Assembly (NCBI RefSeq): GCF_040958095.1
Contig: NC_091237.1
Span: 5,578,828-5,642,827 of the forward strand
DNA: 64,000 nucleotides
Direction of reading: 5' to 3'
DNA from: Procambarus clarkii
Lineage: Eukaryota; Arthropoda; Malacostraca; Decapoda; Cambaridae
Positions 1 to 13,142 of this stretch are shown here, in pieces. The notes under the pieces are model-generated. The model did no database searches. It saw only the letters and a list, made by a program, of their open reading frames with translations, and had not been told where the DNA came from. The number at the start of each line of letters is the position of its first letter. Position 1 is the stretch's first letter. Position numbers and translations under genes: made by a program.

Positions 1-2801
1 TGTGTTTGATCTGTGTATATGTTTGATCTGTGTGTGTGTGTGTGTTTGGTCTGTGTGTGTGTTTGATCTGTGTGTGTGTTTGGTTTGTGTGTGTTTTTGG
101 TCTGAGTGTGTATTTGATCTGTGTGTGTGTTTGGTATGTGTGTGCGTTTGGTCTGTGAATGTGTTTGATCTGTGTGTGTGTTTGGTGTGTAAGTGTTTGA
201 TCTGTGTGTGTGTTTGATCTGTGTGTGTGTTTGATCTCTGTTTGTGTTTATCTGTGTGCGTGTTTGGTCTATGTGTCTGTGTGTTTGATCTGTGCGTGTG
301 TTTGATCTGTGTGTGTGTTTGGTCTGTGTGTGTTTGGTCTGTGTGTGTTTGGACTGTGTGTGTGTTTGGTCTGTAAGTGTTTGATCTGTAAGTGTTTGAT
401 CTGTGTGTGTGTTTGATATGTGTGTGTGTTTGATCTGTGTGTGTGTTTGGTGTGGTTGTGTGTTTGGTCTGTGTATGTGTGTTTGATCTGTGTGTGTGCT
501 TGGTCTTTGTGTGTTTGGTCTGTGTGTGTTTGGTCTGTGTGTGTGTGTTTGATCTGTGTGTGTGTTTGAACTGTGTGTATGTTTGAACTGTGTGTATGTT
601 TGATCTGTGTGTTTGTTTGGTCTGTAAGTGTTTAATCTGTGTGTGTGTTTGGTCTGTAAGTGTTTGATCTGTGTGTGTGTTTGATCTGTATGTGTGTTTG
701 GTCTGCGTGTGTGTTTGATCTGTGTGTGTGTTAAATCTTTCTGTGTGTGTTTAATCTGTGTGTGTGTTTGGTCTGTAAGTGTTTGATCTGTGTGTGTGTT
801 TGATCTGTATGTGTGTTTGGTCTGTGTGTGTGTTTGATCTGTGTGTGTGTTAAATCTTTCTGTGTGTGTTTGATCTGTGTGTGTGTTTGGTCTGTGTGAG
901 TGTTTGATCTGTGTGTGTGTTTGGTCTGTGTGTGTGTTTGGTCTGTGTATGTGTGTTTGATCTGTGTGTGTGTTTGGTCTGTGTGTGTTTGGTCTGTGTG
1001 TGTTTGGACTATGTGTGTGTTTGGTCTGTGTGTGTGTTAGGTCTGTGTGTGTTTCGAAGGTGTGTGTTTGGTCTGTGCGTGTGTGTTTGATCTGTGTGTG
1101 TGTTTGATCTGTGTGTGTGTTTGATCTGTGTGTGTTTGATCTGTGTGTGTGTTTGATCTGTGTGTGGGTTTGGTATGTGGTTATGTTTGGTCAGTGTATG
1201 TGTGTTTGATCTGTGTGTGTTTGGTCTGTGTGTGTTTGGTCTGTGTGTGTTTGGACTGTGTGTGTGTTTGGTCTGTAAGTGTTTGATCTGAGTGTGTGTG
1301 TGTTTGATCTGTGTGTGTGTTTGATCTGTGTGTGTGTTTGAACTGTGTGTGTAAGTTTGGTTTGTGTGTGTGTTTGATCTGTGTGTGTGTTTGGTTTGTG
1401 TGTGTTTTTGGTCTGAGTGTGTATTTGATCTGTGTGTGTGTTTGGTATGTGTGAGCGTTTGGTCTGTGAGTGTGTTTGATCTGTGTGTGTGTTTAGACTG
1501 TAAGTGTTTGATCTGTAAGTGTTTGATCTGTGTGTGTGTTTGATCTGTGTGTGTGTTTGATCTGTGTGTGTGTTTGATCTGTGTGTGTGTTTGATCTGTG
1601 TGTGCGTTTGGTATGTGTGTGTGTTTGGTCTGTGAATGTGTTTGATCTGTGTGTGTGTTTGGTGTGTAAGTGTTTGATCTGTGTGTGTGTTTGATCTCTG
1701 TGTTTGATCTGTGTGCGTGTTTGATCTATGTGTGTGTGTTTGATCTGTGTGTGTGTTTGATCTGTGTGTGTGTTTGGAATGTGTGTGTGTTTGGTCTGTA
1801 AGTGTTTGATCTGTGTGTGTGTGTTTGATCTGTGTGTGTGTTTGATCTGTCAGTGTTTGATCTGTGTGTGTGTTTGGAATGTGTGTTTGTTTAATCTGTG
1901 AGTGTGTTTGATCTGTGTGTGTGTTTGGTCTGTAAGTGTTTGATCTGTAAGTGTTTGATCTGTGTGTGTGTTTGATCTGTGTGTGTGTTTGATCTGTGTG
2001 TGCGTTTGGTTTGTGTGTGTGTTTGGTCAGGGTGTGTATTTGATCTGTGTGTGTGTTTAATATGTGTGTGCGTTTGGTCTGTGAATGTGTTTGATCTGTG
2101 TGTGTGTTTGGTGTGTTAGTGTTTGATCTGTGTGTGTGTTTGATCTGTGTGTGTGTTTGATCTCTGTGTTTGATCTATGTGCGTGTTTGATCTATGTGTG
2201 TGTGTTTGATCTGTGTGTGTGTTTGATCTGTGTGTGTGTTTGGACTGTGTGTGTGTTTGGTCTGTAAGTGATTGATCTGTGTGTGTGTGTTTGATCTGTG
2301 TGTGTGTTTGATCTGTCAGTGTTTGATCTGTGTGTGTGTTTGGAATGTGTGTTTGTTTAATCTGTGAGTGTGTTTGATCTGTGTGTGTGTTTGGTCTGTA
2401 AGTGTTTGATCTGTAAGTGTTTGATCTGTGTGTGTGTTTGATCTGTGTGTGTGTTTGATCTGTGTGTGCGTTTGGTATGTGTGTTCGTTTGGTCTGTGTA
2501 TGTGTGTTTGATCTATGTGTGTGTTTAGTCTGTGTGTGTTTGGTCTGTGTGTGTTTAGACTGTGTGTGTGTTTGGTCTGAAAGTGTTTGATCTGTGTGTG
2601 TGTGTGTTTGATCTGTGTGTGTGTTTGATCTGTGTGTGTGTTTGAACTGTGTGTGTGTTTGAACTGTGTGTATGCTTTATCTGTGTGTTTGTTTGGTCTG
2701 TAAGTGTTTGATCTGTGTGTGTGTTTGATCTGTATGTGTGTTTGATCTGTGTGTGTGTTTGATCTGTGTGTGTGTTTAATCTGTGTGTATGTGTTTAATC
2801 T

Positions 2802-2987
2802 GTGTGTGTGTTTGGTCTGTGTGAGTGTTTGATCTGTGTGTGTGTTTGGTCTGTGTGTGTGTTTGGTCTGTGTATGTGTGTTTGGTCTGTGAGAGTGTTT
2901 GATCTGTGTGTGTGTTTGGTCTGTGTGTGTGTTTGGTTGGTGTGTGTTTGGACTGTGTGTGTGTGTTTGGTCTGTGTGTGTGTTTGA
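2802..2987. repeat. Block matching 6091-6291 (higher-order repeat copy)
   Basis: The succession of variant units here, including the rare ctgtgagagtg and ctgtgtgagtg forms, recurs at 6091-6291 with an offset of 3289 bp. Only small changes separate the two, such as tggttgg here against tggtctg there. This supports kilobase-scale duplication rather than independent drift of single units. Confidence 0.7.
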
Positions 2988-5900
2988 TCTGAGTATATGT
3001 TTGATCTGTGTGTGTGTGTGTTTGGTCTATGTGTGTGTTTGATCTGTGTGTGTGTTTGGTTTGTGTGTGTTTTTGGTCTGAGTGTGTATTTGATCTGTGT
3101 GTGTGTTTGGTATGTGTGTGCGTTTGGTCTGTGAGTGTGTTTGATCTGTGTGTGTGTTTAGACTGTAAGTGTTTGATCTGTAAGTGTTTGATCTGTGTGT
3201 GTGTTTGATCTGTGTGTGTGTTTGATCTGTGTGTGTGTTTGATCTGTGTGTGTGTTTGATCTGTGTGTGCGTTTGGTATGTGTGTGTGTTTGGTCTGTGT
3301 ATGTGTGTTTGTGTGTGTTTGGTCTGTATGTGTTTGGTATGTGTGTGTTTGGACTGTGTGTGTGTTTGGTCTGTAAGTGTTTGATCTGTGTGTGTGTGTT
3401 TTTTATCTGTGTGTGTGTTTGATCTGTGTGTGTGTTTGAACTGTGTGTGTAAGTTTGGTCTGTGTGTGTGTGTTTGATCTGTGTGTGTGTTTGAACTGTG
3501 TGTGTGTTTGATCTGTGTGTGTGTTTGGTCTGTGTGAGTGTTTGATCTGTGTGTGTGTTTGGTCTGTAAGTGTTTGATCTGTAAGTGTTTGATATGTGTG
3601 TGTGTGTTTGATCTGTGTGTGTGTTTGATCTGTGTGTGTGTTTGGTCTGTGTGTGTGTTTGATCTGTGTGTGCGTTTGGTATGTGTATGTGTTTGGTCTG
3701 TGTATGTGTGTTTGAACTGTGTGTGTGTTTGGTCTGTGTGTATTTGGTCTGTGTGTGTTTGGACTGTGTGTGTTTGGTCTGTGTGTGTGTTTGATCTGTG
3801 TGTGTGTTTGATCTGTAAGTGTGTTTGATCTGTGTGTGTGTTTGGTCTGTGTGTGTTTGGTCTGTGTGAGTTTTATCTGTGTGTGTGTTTGATCTGTGTG
3901 TGTGTTTGGTCTGTGTTTGTGTTTGGTCTGTGTGTGTATGGACGGTGTGTGTTTTGGTCTGTGAGTGTTTGATCTGTGTGTGTGTTTGATCTGTGTGTGT
4001 GTTTGAACTGTGTGTGTGTTTGGTCTGTGTGTGTGTGTTTGATCTGTGTGTGTGTTTCAACTGTGTGTATGTTTGATCTGTGTGTTTGTTTGGTCTGTAA
4101 GTGTTTGATCTGTGTGTGTGTTTGGTCTGTAAGTGTTTGATCTGTGAGTGTGTTTGATCTGTGTGTGTGTTTGATCTGTGTGTGTGTTTTATCTGTGTGT
4201 GTGTGTGTTTGATCTGTGTGTGTGTTTGGTCTGTGTGAGTGTTTGATTTGTGTGTGTGTTTGGTCTGTGTGTGTGTTTGGTCTGTGTATGTGTGTTTGAT
4301 CTGTTTGTGTGTTTAGTCTGTGTGTGTTTGGTCTGTGTGTGTTTGGACTGTGTGTGTGTTTGGTCTGTGTGTGTGTTAGGTCTGTGTGTGTTTCGAAGTT
4401 GTGTGTTTGGTCTGTGTGTGTGTGTGTTTGATCTGTGTCTGTGTTTGATTTGTGTGTGTGTTTGGTCTGTGTGTGTTTGGTCTGTGAGTTTGTGTTTGAT
4501 CTGTGTGCGTGTTTGTTATGTGTGTGTGTTTGATCTGTGTGTGTGTTTAGTCTGTAAGTGTTTGGTCTGTGTGTGTTTTATCTGTGTGTGTGTTTGGTCT
4601 GTGTGTGTGTTTGATCTGTGTATGTGTGTGTTTGATGTGTATGTGTGTTTGATCTGAGTGTGTGTTTGGTCTGTAAGTGTTTGGGCTGCGTGTGTGTTTG
4701 ATATGTGTGTGTATGGTCAGTGTGTGTGTTTCGTCTGTGTGTTTATTGGTCTGTGTGTGTGTTTAGTCTGTGTGTGTGTTTTCTATGTGTGTGTTTGGTC
4801 TGTGTGTGTTGGGTCTGTAAGTGTTTGGTCTGTGTGTGTGTTTGGTCTGTGTGTGTTTGGTCTGTTTGTGTGTTTAGTCTGTGTGTGTGTTTTGTATGGG
4901 TGTGTTTGGTTTGTGTGTGTTTGGTCTGTAAGTGTTTGGTCTGTGTGTGTGTTTGGTCTGTGTGTGTTTGGTCTGTGTGTGTGTTTGATCTGTGTGTGTG
5001 TTTAGTCTGTGTGTGTTTGGGATGTGTGTGTGTTTGGTCTGTGTGTGTTTGGTCTGTGTGTGTTTGGTCTGTAAGTGTTTGGTTTGAGTTTATGTTTGGT
5101 CTGTGTGTGTTAGGTCTGTGTGTGTTTTTGATTTGTGTGTGTTTGGTCTGTGTGTGTGTTTGATCTGTGTGTGTGTTTAGTCTGTGTGAGTGTGTTTTAT
5201 GTTTGAGTGTTTGATCTGTGTGTGTGTTTGATCTGTGTGTGTGTGTGTGTGTGTGTGTTTGGTCTGTGTGTGTGTTTGATCTGTGTGTGTGTTTGGTTTG
5301 TGTGTGTGTTTGGTCAGGGTGTGTATTTGATCTGTGTGTGTGTTTAATATGTGTGTGCGTTTGGTCTGTGAATGTGTTTGATCTGTGTGTGTGTTTGGTG
5401 TGTAAGTGTTTGATCTGTGTGTGTGTTTGATCTGTGTGTGTGTTTGATCTCTGTGTTTGATCTGTATGCGTGTTTGATCTATGTGTGTATGTTTGATCTG
5501 TGTGTGTGTTTGATCTGTGTGTGTGTGTTTGGACTGTGTGTGTGTTTGGTCTGGAAGTGTTTGATCTGTGTGTGTGTGTTTGATCTGTGTGTTTGTTTGA
5601 TCTGTCAGTGTTTGATCTGTGTGTGTGTTTGGAATGTGTGTTTGTTTAATCTGTGAGTGTGTTTGACATGTGTGTGTGTTTGGTCTGTAAGTGTTTGATC
5701 TGTAAGTGTTTGATCTGTGTGTGTGTTTGATCTGTGTGTGTGTTTGATCTGTGTGTGCGTTTGGTATGTGTGTTCGTTTGGTCTGTGTATGTGTGTTTGA
5801 TCTATGTGTGTGTTTGGTCTGTGTGTGTTTGGTCTGTGTGTGTATAGACTGTGTGTGTGTTTGGTCTGTAAGTGTTTGATCTGTGTGTGTGTGTGTTTGA

Positions 5901-6265
5901 TCTGTGTGTGTGTTTGATCTGTGTGTGTGTTTGAACTGTGTGTGTGTTTGAACTGTGTGTATGCTTGATCTGTGTGTTTGTTTGGTCTGTAAGTGTTTGA
6001 TCTGTGTGTGTGTTTGATCTGTATGTGTGTTTGATCTGTGTGTGTTTTTGATCTGTGTGTGTGTTTAATCTGTGTGTGTGTGTTTAATCTGTGTGTGTGT
6101 TTGGTCTGTGTGAGTGTTTGATCTGTGTGTGTGTTTGGTCTGTGTGTGTGTTTGGTCTGTGTATGTGTGTTTGGTCTGTGAGAGTGTTTGATCTGTGTGT
6201 GTGTTTGGTCTGTGTGTGTGTTTGGTCTGTGTGTGTTTGGACTGTGTGTGTGTTTGGTCTGTGTG

Positions 6266-6482
6266 TGTGTTTGATCTGTGTATATGTTTGATCTGTGTGT
6301 GTGTGTGTGTTTGGTCTGTGTGTGTGTTTGATCTGTGTGTGTGTTTGGTTTGTGTGTGTTTTTGGTCTGAGTGTGTATTTGATCTGTGTGTGTGTTTGGT
6401 ATGTGTGTGCGTTTGGTCTGTGAATGTGTTTGATCTGTGTGTGTGTTTGGTGTGTAAGTGTTTGATCTGTGTGTGTGTTTGA
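6266..6482. repeat. Block matching the first 217 bases of the window
   Basis: The run containing the rare gtgtatatg unit, then cgtttggtctgtgaatg and the tttggtgtgtaagtg variant, matches 1-217 at a constant offset of 6265 bp. That is about two higher-order periods. The window therefore opens inside a repeat block, not at an array boundary. Confidence 0.7.
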
Positions 6483-9400
6483 TCTGTGTGTGTGTTTGAT
6501 CTCTGTTTGTGTTTGATCTGTGTGCGTGTTTGGTCTATGTGTCTGTGTGTTTGATCTGTGTGTGTGTTTGATCTGTGTGTGTGTTTGGTCAGTGTGTGTT
6601 TGGTCTGTGTGTGTTTGGACTGTGTGTGTGTTTGGTCTGTAAGTGTTTGATCTGTGTGTGTGTGTGTTTGATCTGTGTTTGTGTTTGATCTTTCAGTGTT
6701 TGATCTGTGTGTGTGTTTGGTATGTGTGTGTGTTTAATCGGTGAGTGTGTTTGATCTGTGTGTGCTTTTGGTCTGTAAGTGTTTGATCTGTAAGTGTTTG
6801 ATCTGTGTGTGTGTTTGATATGTGTGTGTGTTTGATCTGTGTGTGCGTTTGGTATGGTTGTGTGTTTGGTCTGTGTATGTGTGTTTGATCTGTGTGTGTG
6901 CTTGGTCTTTGTGTGTTTGGTCTGTGTGTGTTTGGACTGTGTGTGTGTTTGGTCTGTAAGTGTTTGATCTGTGTGTGTGTGTGTGTTTGATCTGTGTGTG
7001 TGTTTGAACTGTGTGTATGTTTGATCTGTGTGTTTGTTTGGTCTGTAAGTGTTTGATCTGTGTGTGTGTTTGGTCTGTACGTGTTTGATCTGTGTGTGTG
7101 TTTGATCTGTGTGTGTGTTTGATCTGTGTGTGTGTTTGATCTGTGTGTGTGTGTGTTTGATCTGTGTGTGTGTTTGGTCTGTGTGAGTGTTTGATCTGTG
7201 TGTGTGTTTGGTCTGTGTGTGTGTTTGGTCTGCGTATGTGTGTTTGATCTGTGTGTGTGTTTAGTCTGTGTGTGTTTGGTCTGTGTGTGTTTTGACTGTG
7301 TGTGTGTTTGGTCTGTGTGTGTGTTAGGTCTGTGTGTGTTTCGAAGTTGTGTGTTTGGTCTGTGTGTGTGTGTTTGATCTGTGTCTGTGTTTGATTTGTG
7401 TGTGTGTTTGGTCTGTGTTTGTTTGGTCTGTGAGTTTGTGTTTGATCTGTGTGCGTGTTTGTTATGTGTGTGTGTTTGATCTGTGTGTGTGTTTGGTCTG
7501 TGAGTGTTTGGTCTGTGTGTGTTTTATCTGTGTGTGTGTTTGGTCTGTTTGTGTGTTTGATCTGTGTATGTGTGTGTTTGATGTGTGTGTGTGTTTGATC
7601 TGCGTGTGTGTTTGGTCTGTAAGTGTTTGGGCTGCGTGTGTGTTTGATATGTGTGTATGGTCAGTGTGTGTGTTTCGTCTGTGTGTGTTTGGTCTGTGTG
7701 TGTGTTTAGTCTGTGTGTGTGTTTTCTATGTGTGTGTTTGGTCTGTGTGTGTTGGGTCTGTAAGTGTTTGGTCTGTGTGTGTGTTTGGTCTGTGTGTGTT
7801 TGGTCTGTTTGTGTGTTTAGTCTGTGTGTGTGTTTTGTATGTGTGTATTTGGTCTGTGTGTGTTTGGTCTGTAAGTGTTTGGTCTGTGTGTGTTTGGTCT
7901 GTGTGTGTTTGGTCTGTGTGTGTGTTTGGTCTGTGTGTGTTTGGTCTGCGTGTGTTTGGTCTGTAAGTGTTTGGTTTGTGTTTGTGTTTGGTCTGTGTGT
8001 GTTAGGTCTGTGTGTGTTTTTGATTTGTGTGTATTTGGCCTGTGTGTGTGTTTGATCTGTGTGTGTGTTTAGTCTGTGTGAGTGTGTTTGATGTGTGAGT
8101 GTTTGATCTGTGTGTGTGTTTGATCTGTGTGTGTGTGTGTGTGTGTTTGGTCTGTGTGTGTGTTTGATCTGTGTGTGTGTTTGGTTTGTGTGTGTGTTTG
8201 GTCAGGGTGTGTATTTGATCTGTGTGTGTGTTTGGTGTGTGTGTGCGTTTGGTCTGTGAATGTGTTTGATCTGTGTGTGTGTTTGGTGTGTAAGTGTTTG
8301 ATCTGTGTGTGTGTTTGATCTGTGTGTGTGTTTGATCTCTGTGTTTGATCTGTGTGCGTGTTTGGTCTATGTGTGTGTGTGTTTGATCTGTGTGTGTGTT
8401 TGATCTGTGTGTGTGTTTGGACTGTGTGTGTTTTTGGTCTGTAAGTGTTTGATCTGTGTGTGTGTGTTTGATCTGTGTGTGTGTTTGATCTGTCAGTGTT
8501 TGATCTGTGAGTGTGTTTGGAATGTGTGTGTGTTTAATCTGTGAGTGTGTTTGATCTGTGTGTGTCTTTGGTCTGTAAGTGTTTGATCTGTAAGTGTTTG
8601 ATCTGTGTGTGTGTTTGATCTGTGTGTGTGTTTTATCTGTGTGCGCGTTTGGTATGTGTGTTCGTTTGGTCTGTGTATGTGTGTTTGATCTATATGTGTG
8701 TTTGGTCTGTGTGTGTTTGGTCTGTGTGTGTTTAGACTGTGTGTGTGTTTGGTCTGTAAGTGTTTGATCTGTGTGTGTGTGTGTTTGATCTGTGTGTGTG
8801 TTTGATCTGTGTGTGTGTTTGAACTGTGTGTGTGTTTGAACTGTGTGTATGCTTGATCTGTGTGTTTGTTTGGTCTGTAAGTGTTTGATCTGTGTGTGTG
8901 TTTGATCTGTATGTGTGTTTGATCTGTGTGTGTGTTTGATCTGTGTGTATGTGTAATCTGTGTGTGTGTGTTTAATCTGTGTATGGGTTTGGTCTGTGCG
9001 AATGTTTGATCTGTGTGTATGTTTGGTCTGTGTGTGTGTTTGGTCTGTGTATTTGTGTTTGGTCTGTGAGAGTGTTTGATCTGTGTGTGTGTTTGGTGTG
9101 TAAGTGTTTGATCTGTGTGTGTGTTTGATCTGTGTGTGTGTTTGATCTGTGTGTGTGTTTGATCTCTGTTTGTGTTTGATCTGTGTGCGTGTTTGGTCTA
9201 TGTGTCTGTGTGTTTGATCTTTGTGTGTGTTTGATCTGTGTGTGTGTTTGGTCTGTGTGTGTTTGGTCTGTGTGTGTTTGGACTGTGTGTGTGTTTGGTC
9301 TGTAAGTGTTTGATCTGTGTGTGTGTGTGTTTGATCTGTGTGTGTGTTTGATCTGTCAGTGTTTGATCTGTGTGTGTGTTTGGTATGTGTGTGTGTTTAG

Positions 9401-11326
9401 TCGGTGAGTGTGTTTGATCTGTGTGTGTTTTTGGTCTGTAAGTGTTTGATCTATAAGTGTTTGATCTGTGTGTGTGTTTGATATGTGTGTGTGTTTGATC
9501 TTTGTGTGCGTTTGGTATGGTTGTGTGTTTGGTCTGTGTATGTGTGTTTGATCTGTGTGTGTGCTTGGTCTTTGTGTGTTTGGTCTGTGTGTGTTTGGAC
9601 TGTGTGTGTGTTTGGTCTGTAAGTGTTTGATCTGTGTGTGTGTGTTTGATCTGTGTGTGTGTTTGATCTGTGTGTGTGTTTGAACTGTGTGTGTGTTTGG
9701 TCTGTGTGTGTGTGTTTGATCTGTGTGTGTGTTTGAACTGTGTGTATGTTTGATCTGTGTGTTTGTTTGGTCTGTAAGTGTTTGATCTGTGTGTGTGTTT
9801 GGTCTGTAAGTGTTTGATCTGTGTGTGTGTTTGATCTGTATGTGTGTTTGGTCTGTGTGTGTGTTTGATCTGTGTGTGTGTTAAATCTTTCTGTGTGTGT
9901 TTGATCTGTGTGTGTGTTTGGTCTGTGTGAGTGTTTGATCTGTGTGTGTGTTTGGTCTGTGTGTGTGTTTGGTCTGTGTATGTGTGTTTGATCTGTGTGT
10001 GTGTTTGGTCTGTGTGTGTTTGGTCTGTGTGTGTTTGGACTGTGTGTGTGTTTGGTCTGTGTGTGTGTAAGGTCTGTGTGTGTTTCGAAGGTGTGTGTTT
10101 GGTCTGTGTGTGTGTGTATGATATGTGTGTGTGTTTGATCTGTGTGTGTGTTTGGTCTATGTGTGTTTGGTCTGTGAGTGTGTGTTTGATCTGTGTGCGT
10201 GTTTCGTATGTGTGTGTGTTTGATCTGTGTGTGTGTTTGGTCTGTAAGTGTTTGGTCTGTGTGTATTTTATCTGTGTGTGTGTTTGGTCTGTGTGTGTGT
10301 GTTTGATCTGTGTGTGTGTTTAGTCTGTGTGTGTGTTTAGTATTTGTATGTGTTTGGTCTGTGTGTGTTTGGTCTAAAAGTGTTTTGTCTGTGTGTGTTC
10401 TTGGTCTGTGTGTGATTGGTCTTTGTGTGTGTTTGATCAGTTTTTGTGTTTAGTCTGTGTGTGTGTTTGATCTGTGTGTGTGTTTAGTCGGTCTGTTGGA
10501 CTGCAACACATTTGCAGCAACCACATGTGCCTCACTGATGAACTGCAATGTGCCTCACTGATTGACTGCAACACACCTACAACAGCCACATGTGCCTCAC
10601 TGATGAATTGCAACACACCTGCAACAGCCACATGTGCTTCACTGACGGAGTGCAACTTATCTGTAGCAGCCACATGTGCCTCACTGATGGACTGCAACAC
10701 ATCTGCATCAGCGACATGTGCCTTACAGATGGACTGCAACACATCTGCAGCTCCCGCATGTGCCTCACTGATGGACTGCAACACACCTGCAGCAGCCACA
10801 TGTGCCTCACTGATGGACTGCAACACATCTGCAGCAGCCACATGTGCCTCACTGATAAACTGTAACACACCTGCAACAGCCACATGTGCCTCACTGATGA
10901 ATTGCAACACACCTGCAACAGCCACGTGTGCCTCACTGATGGACTGCAACACACCTACAACAGCCACATGTGGCTCACTGATGAACTGCAACTCACCTGC
11001 AACAGCCACGTGTGCCTCACTGATAGACTGCAACACAACTGCAACAGACACATGTACCTCACTGATGGACTGCAACATATCTGCAGCAGCCAGATGTGTC
11101 TCACTGATGGACTGCAACACATCTGCAGCAGCCACATGTGCCTCTCTGATGGACTGCAACACACCTTCAGCAGCCACCTGTGCCTCACTGATGGACTGCA
11201 ACACACCTGCAACAGACACATGTGCCTCACTGATGGACAGCAACACACCTGCAACAGCCACATGTGCCTCACTGATGGACTGCAACACACCTGCAACAGC
11301 CACATGTGCCTCACTGATGAACTGCA

Positions 11327-13142
11327 TCACATCTGCAACAGCCACATGTTCCTCACTGATGGACTGCCACACACTTCCAACAGCCACATGTGCACCACTG
11401 ATGAACTGCAACACACATGCAGCAGCCATCTGTGCTTCACTGATGGACTGCACCACACCTGCAACAGCCAAATGAGCCTCACTGATGAACTGCAACACAC
11501 CTGCAACAGCCACGTGTGCCTCACTGATGGACTGCAACACACCTGCAACCGCCACATGTGCTTTACTGATGGACTGCAACACATCTGCAGCAGCCACATG
11601 TGCCTCACTGATGGACTGCAACACACCTGCAACAGCCACATGTGCCTCATTGTTAGACTGCAACACACCTGCAGCAGCCACATGTGCTTCACTGATGAAC
11701 TGCAACTCACCTGCAGCAGCCACCTGTGCTTCACTGATGAACTGCAACACACCTTCAGCAGCCACATTTACCTCACTGATGGACTGCAACACATCTGCAG
11801 CAGCCACATGTGCCTCACTGATGGACGGCAACACATCGGCAACAGCCACATATTCCTCTCTGATGGACTGCAACACACCTGCAACAGCCACATGTGCCTC
11901 ACTGATGAACTGCATCACACCTGCAACAGCCACCTGTGCTTCACTGATGGACTGCAACACACCTGCAACAGCCACATGTGCCTCACTGATGGACTGCAAC
12001 ACATCTGCAACAGCCACATGTGCCTCACTGATGAATTGCAACACACCTGCAGCAGCCACCTGTGCCTCACTGATGAACTGCAACACACCTGCAACAGCCA
12101 CATGTGCTTCACTAATGAACTGCAACACACCTGCAACAGCCACATATGCCTCACTGATGAACTGCAACACACCTGCAGCAGCCACCTGTGCCTCACCGAT
12201 GGAATGCAACACACCTGCAACAGCCACATGTGCCTCACTTATGGATTGCAACATACCTGCACCAGCCACATGTGCTTAACTGATGAACTGCAACACACCT
12301 GCAACAGCCACATTTACCTCACTGATGGTCTGCAACATATCTGCAGCAGCCACATGTGCCTCACTGATGGACTGCAACACACCTGCAGCAGCCACCTGTG
12401 AATAACTGATGGACTGCAACTCACCTGCAGCAGCCATCTGTGCCTCACAGATTGGCTGCAACACATCTGCAACAGCCACATGTGCCTCAGTGATGGACTA
12501 CAACACACCTGCAACAAACAATAGTGCCTCACTGATGAACTCCAACATACTTGCTACAGCCACATGTGCCTCACTGATGGACTGCAACACACCTGCAGCA
12601 GCCACCTGTGCTTCACTGATGAACTGCAACACACCTTCAGCAGCCACATTTACCTCACTGATGGACTGCAACACATCTGCAGCAGCCACATGTGCCTCTC
12701 TGATGGACTGCAACACACCTGTTACAGCCACATATACCTCACTGATGGACTGCAACACACCTGCAACAGCCACATGTGCCTCACTGATGGACTGCAACAC
12801 ACCTGCAACAGCCACATGTGCCTCACTGATGGACTGCAGCACACCTGCAACAGCCACATGTGCCCCACTGATGAATTGCAACAATGCTGCAGCAGCCACC
12901 TGCGCCTCACTGATGAACTGCAACAGCCACATGTGCCTTAGTGATGGACTGCAACACACCTGCAACAAACACAAGTACCTCACTGATGAAGTGCAACACA
13001 CCTGCAACAGCCACATGTAATTCACTGATGGACTGCAACACACGTGCAGCAGCCACATGTGCCTCACTGATGGACTGCAACACACCTGCAACAGCCACAT
13101 GTGCTCCAGTGATGAACTGCAACACACCTGCAGCAGCCACAT
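11327..13142. repeat. 42-bp array higher-order repeat, copy A
   Basis: The order of variant units, including the diagnostic cacatcggcaac, gcctcacagattggctgc and aacaaacaatagtgcc units, recurs at 14340-16155. The offset is a constant 3013 bp with only scattered substitutions. Because 3013 is not a multiple of 42, the repeat is defined by the order of variant units rather than by the unit itself. Confidence 0.8.

Larger units (their letters stand above)
1052..10090. repeat. Higher-order repeat in the G+T array, marked by a rare tttcgaag unit
   Basis: The rare variant tttcgaag occurs at 1052, 4391, 7339 and 10083, always just after a gttaggtctg or gtaaggtctg variant unit. The spacings are 3339, 2948 and 2744 bp. 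The ordered list of variant units around each marker is also largely repeated. The array therefore expanded in blocks of about 3 kb that have since gained and lost single units. Alignment was by eye, so block edges are approximate. Confidence 0.7.
1..10492. repeat. G+T-rich minisatellite array (about 17-bp unit)
   Basis: The plus strand is built almost only of T and G. Each unit has a core of tttgatc or tttggtc followed by a short tgtgtg run. The commonest unit is 17 bp. Frequent variants include a 15-bp form with ctgtaagtg, forms with tttgaactg, and longer TG runs. The array is unbroken from the window edge to the junction with the 42-bp array and is probably longer to the left. Cysteine/valine/leucine-rich plus-strand frames and histidine/threonine-rich minus-strand frames (for example 3158-4060) are by-products, because three 17-bp units make a 51-bp in-frame block. 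I see no gene, transposon or unique sequence inside it. Confidence 0.95.

Noticed and set aside
3158..4060. 300-codon histidine/threonine-rich minus-strand frame
   Set aside because: It is the translation of the G+T array, where three 17-bp units stay in frame. There is no non-repetitive part.
1..10492. Telomeric or subtelomeric simple repeat
   Set aside because: Arthropod telomere repeats are TTAGG. Here ttagg occurs only inside rare variant units, and the core motif is tttgatctgtgtg.
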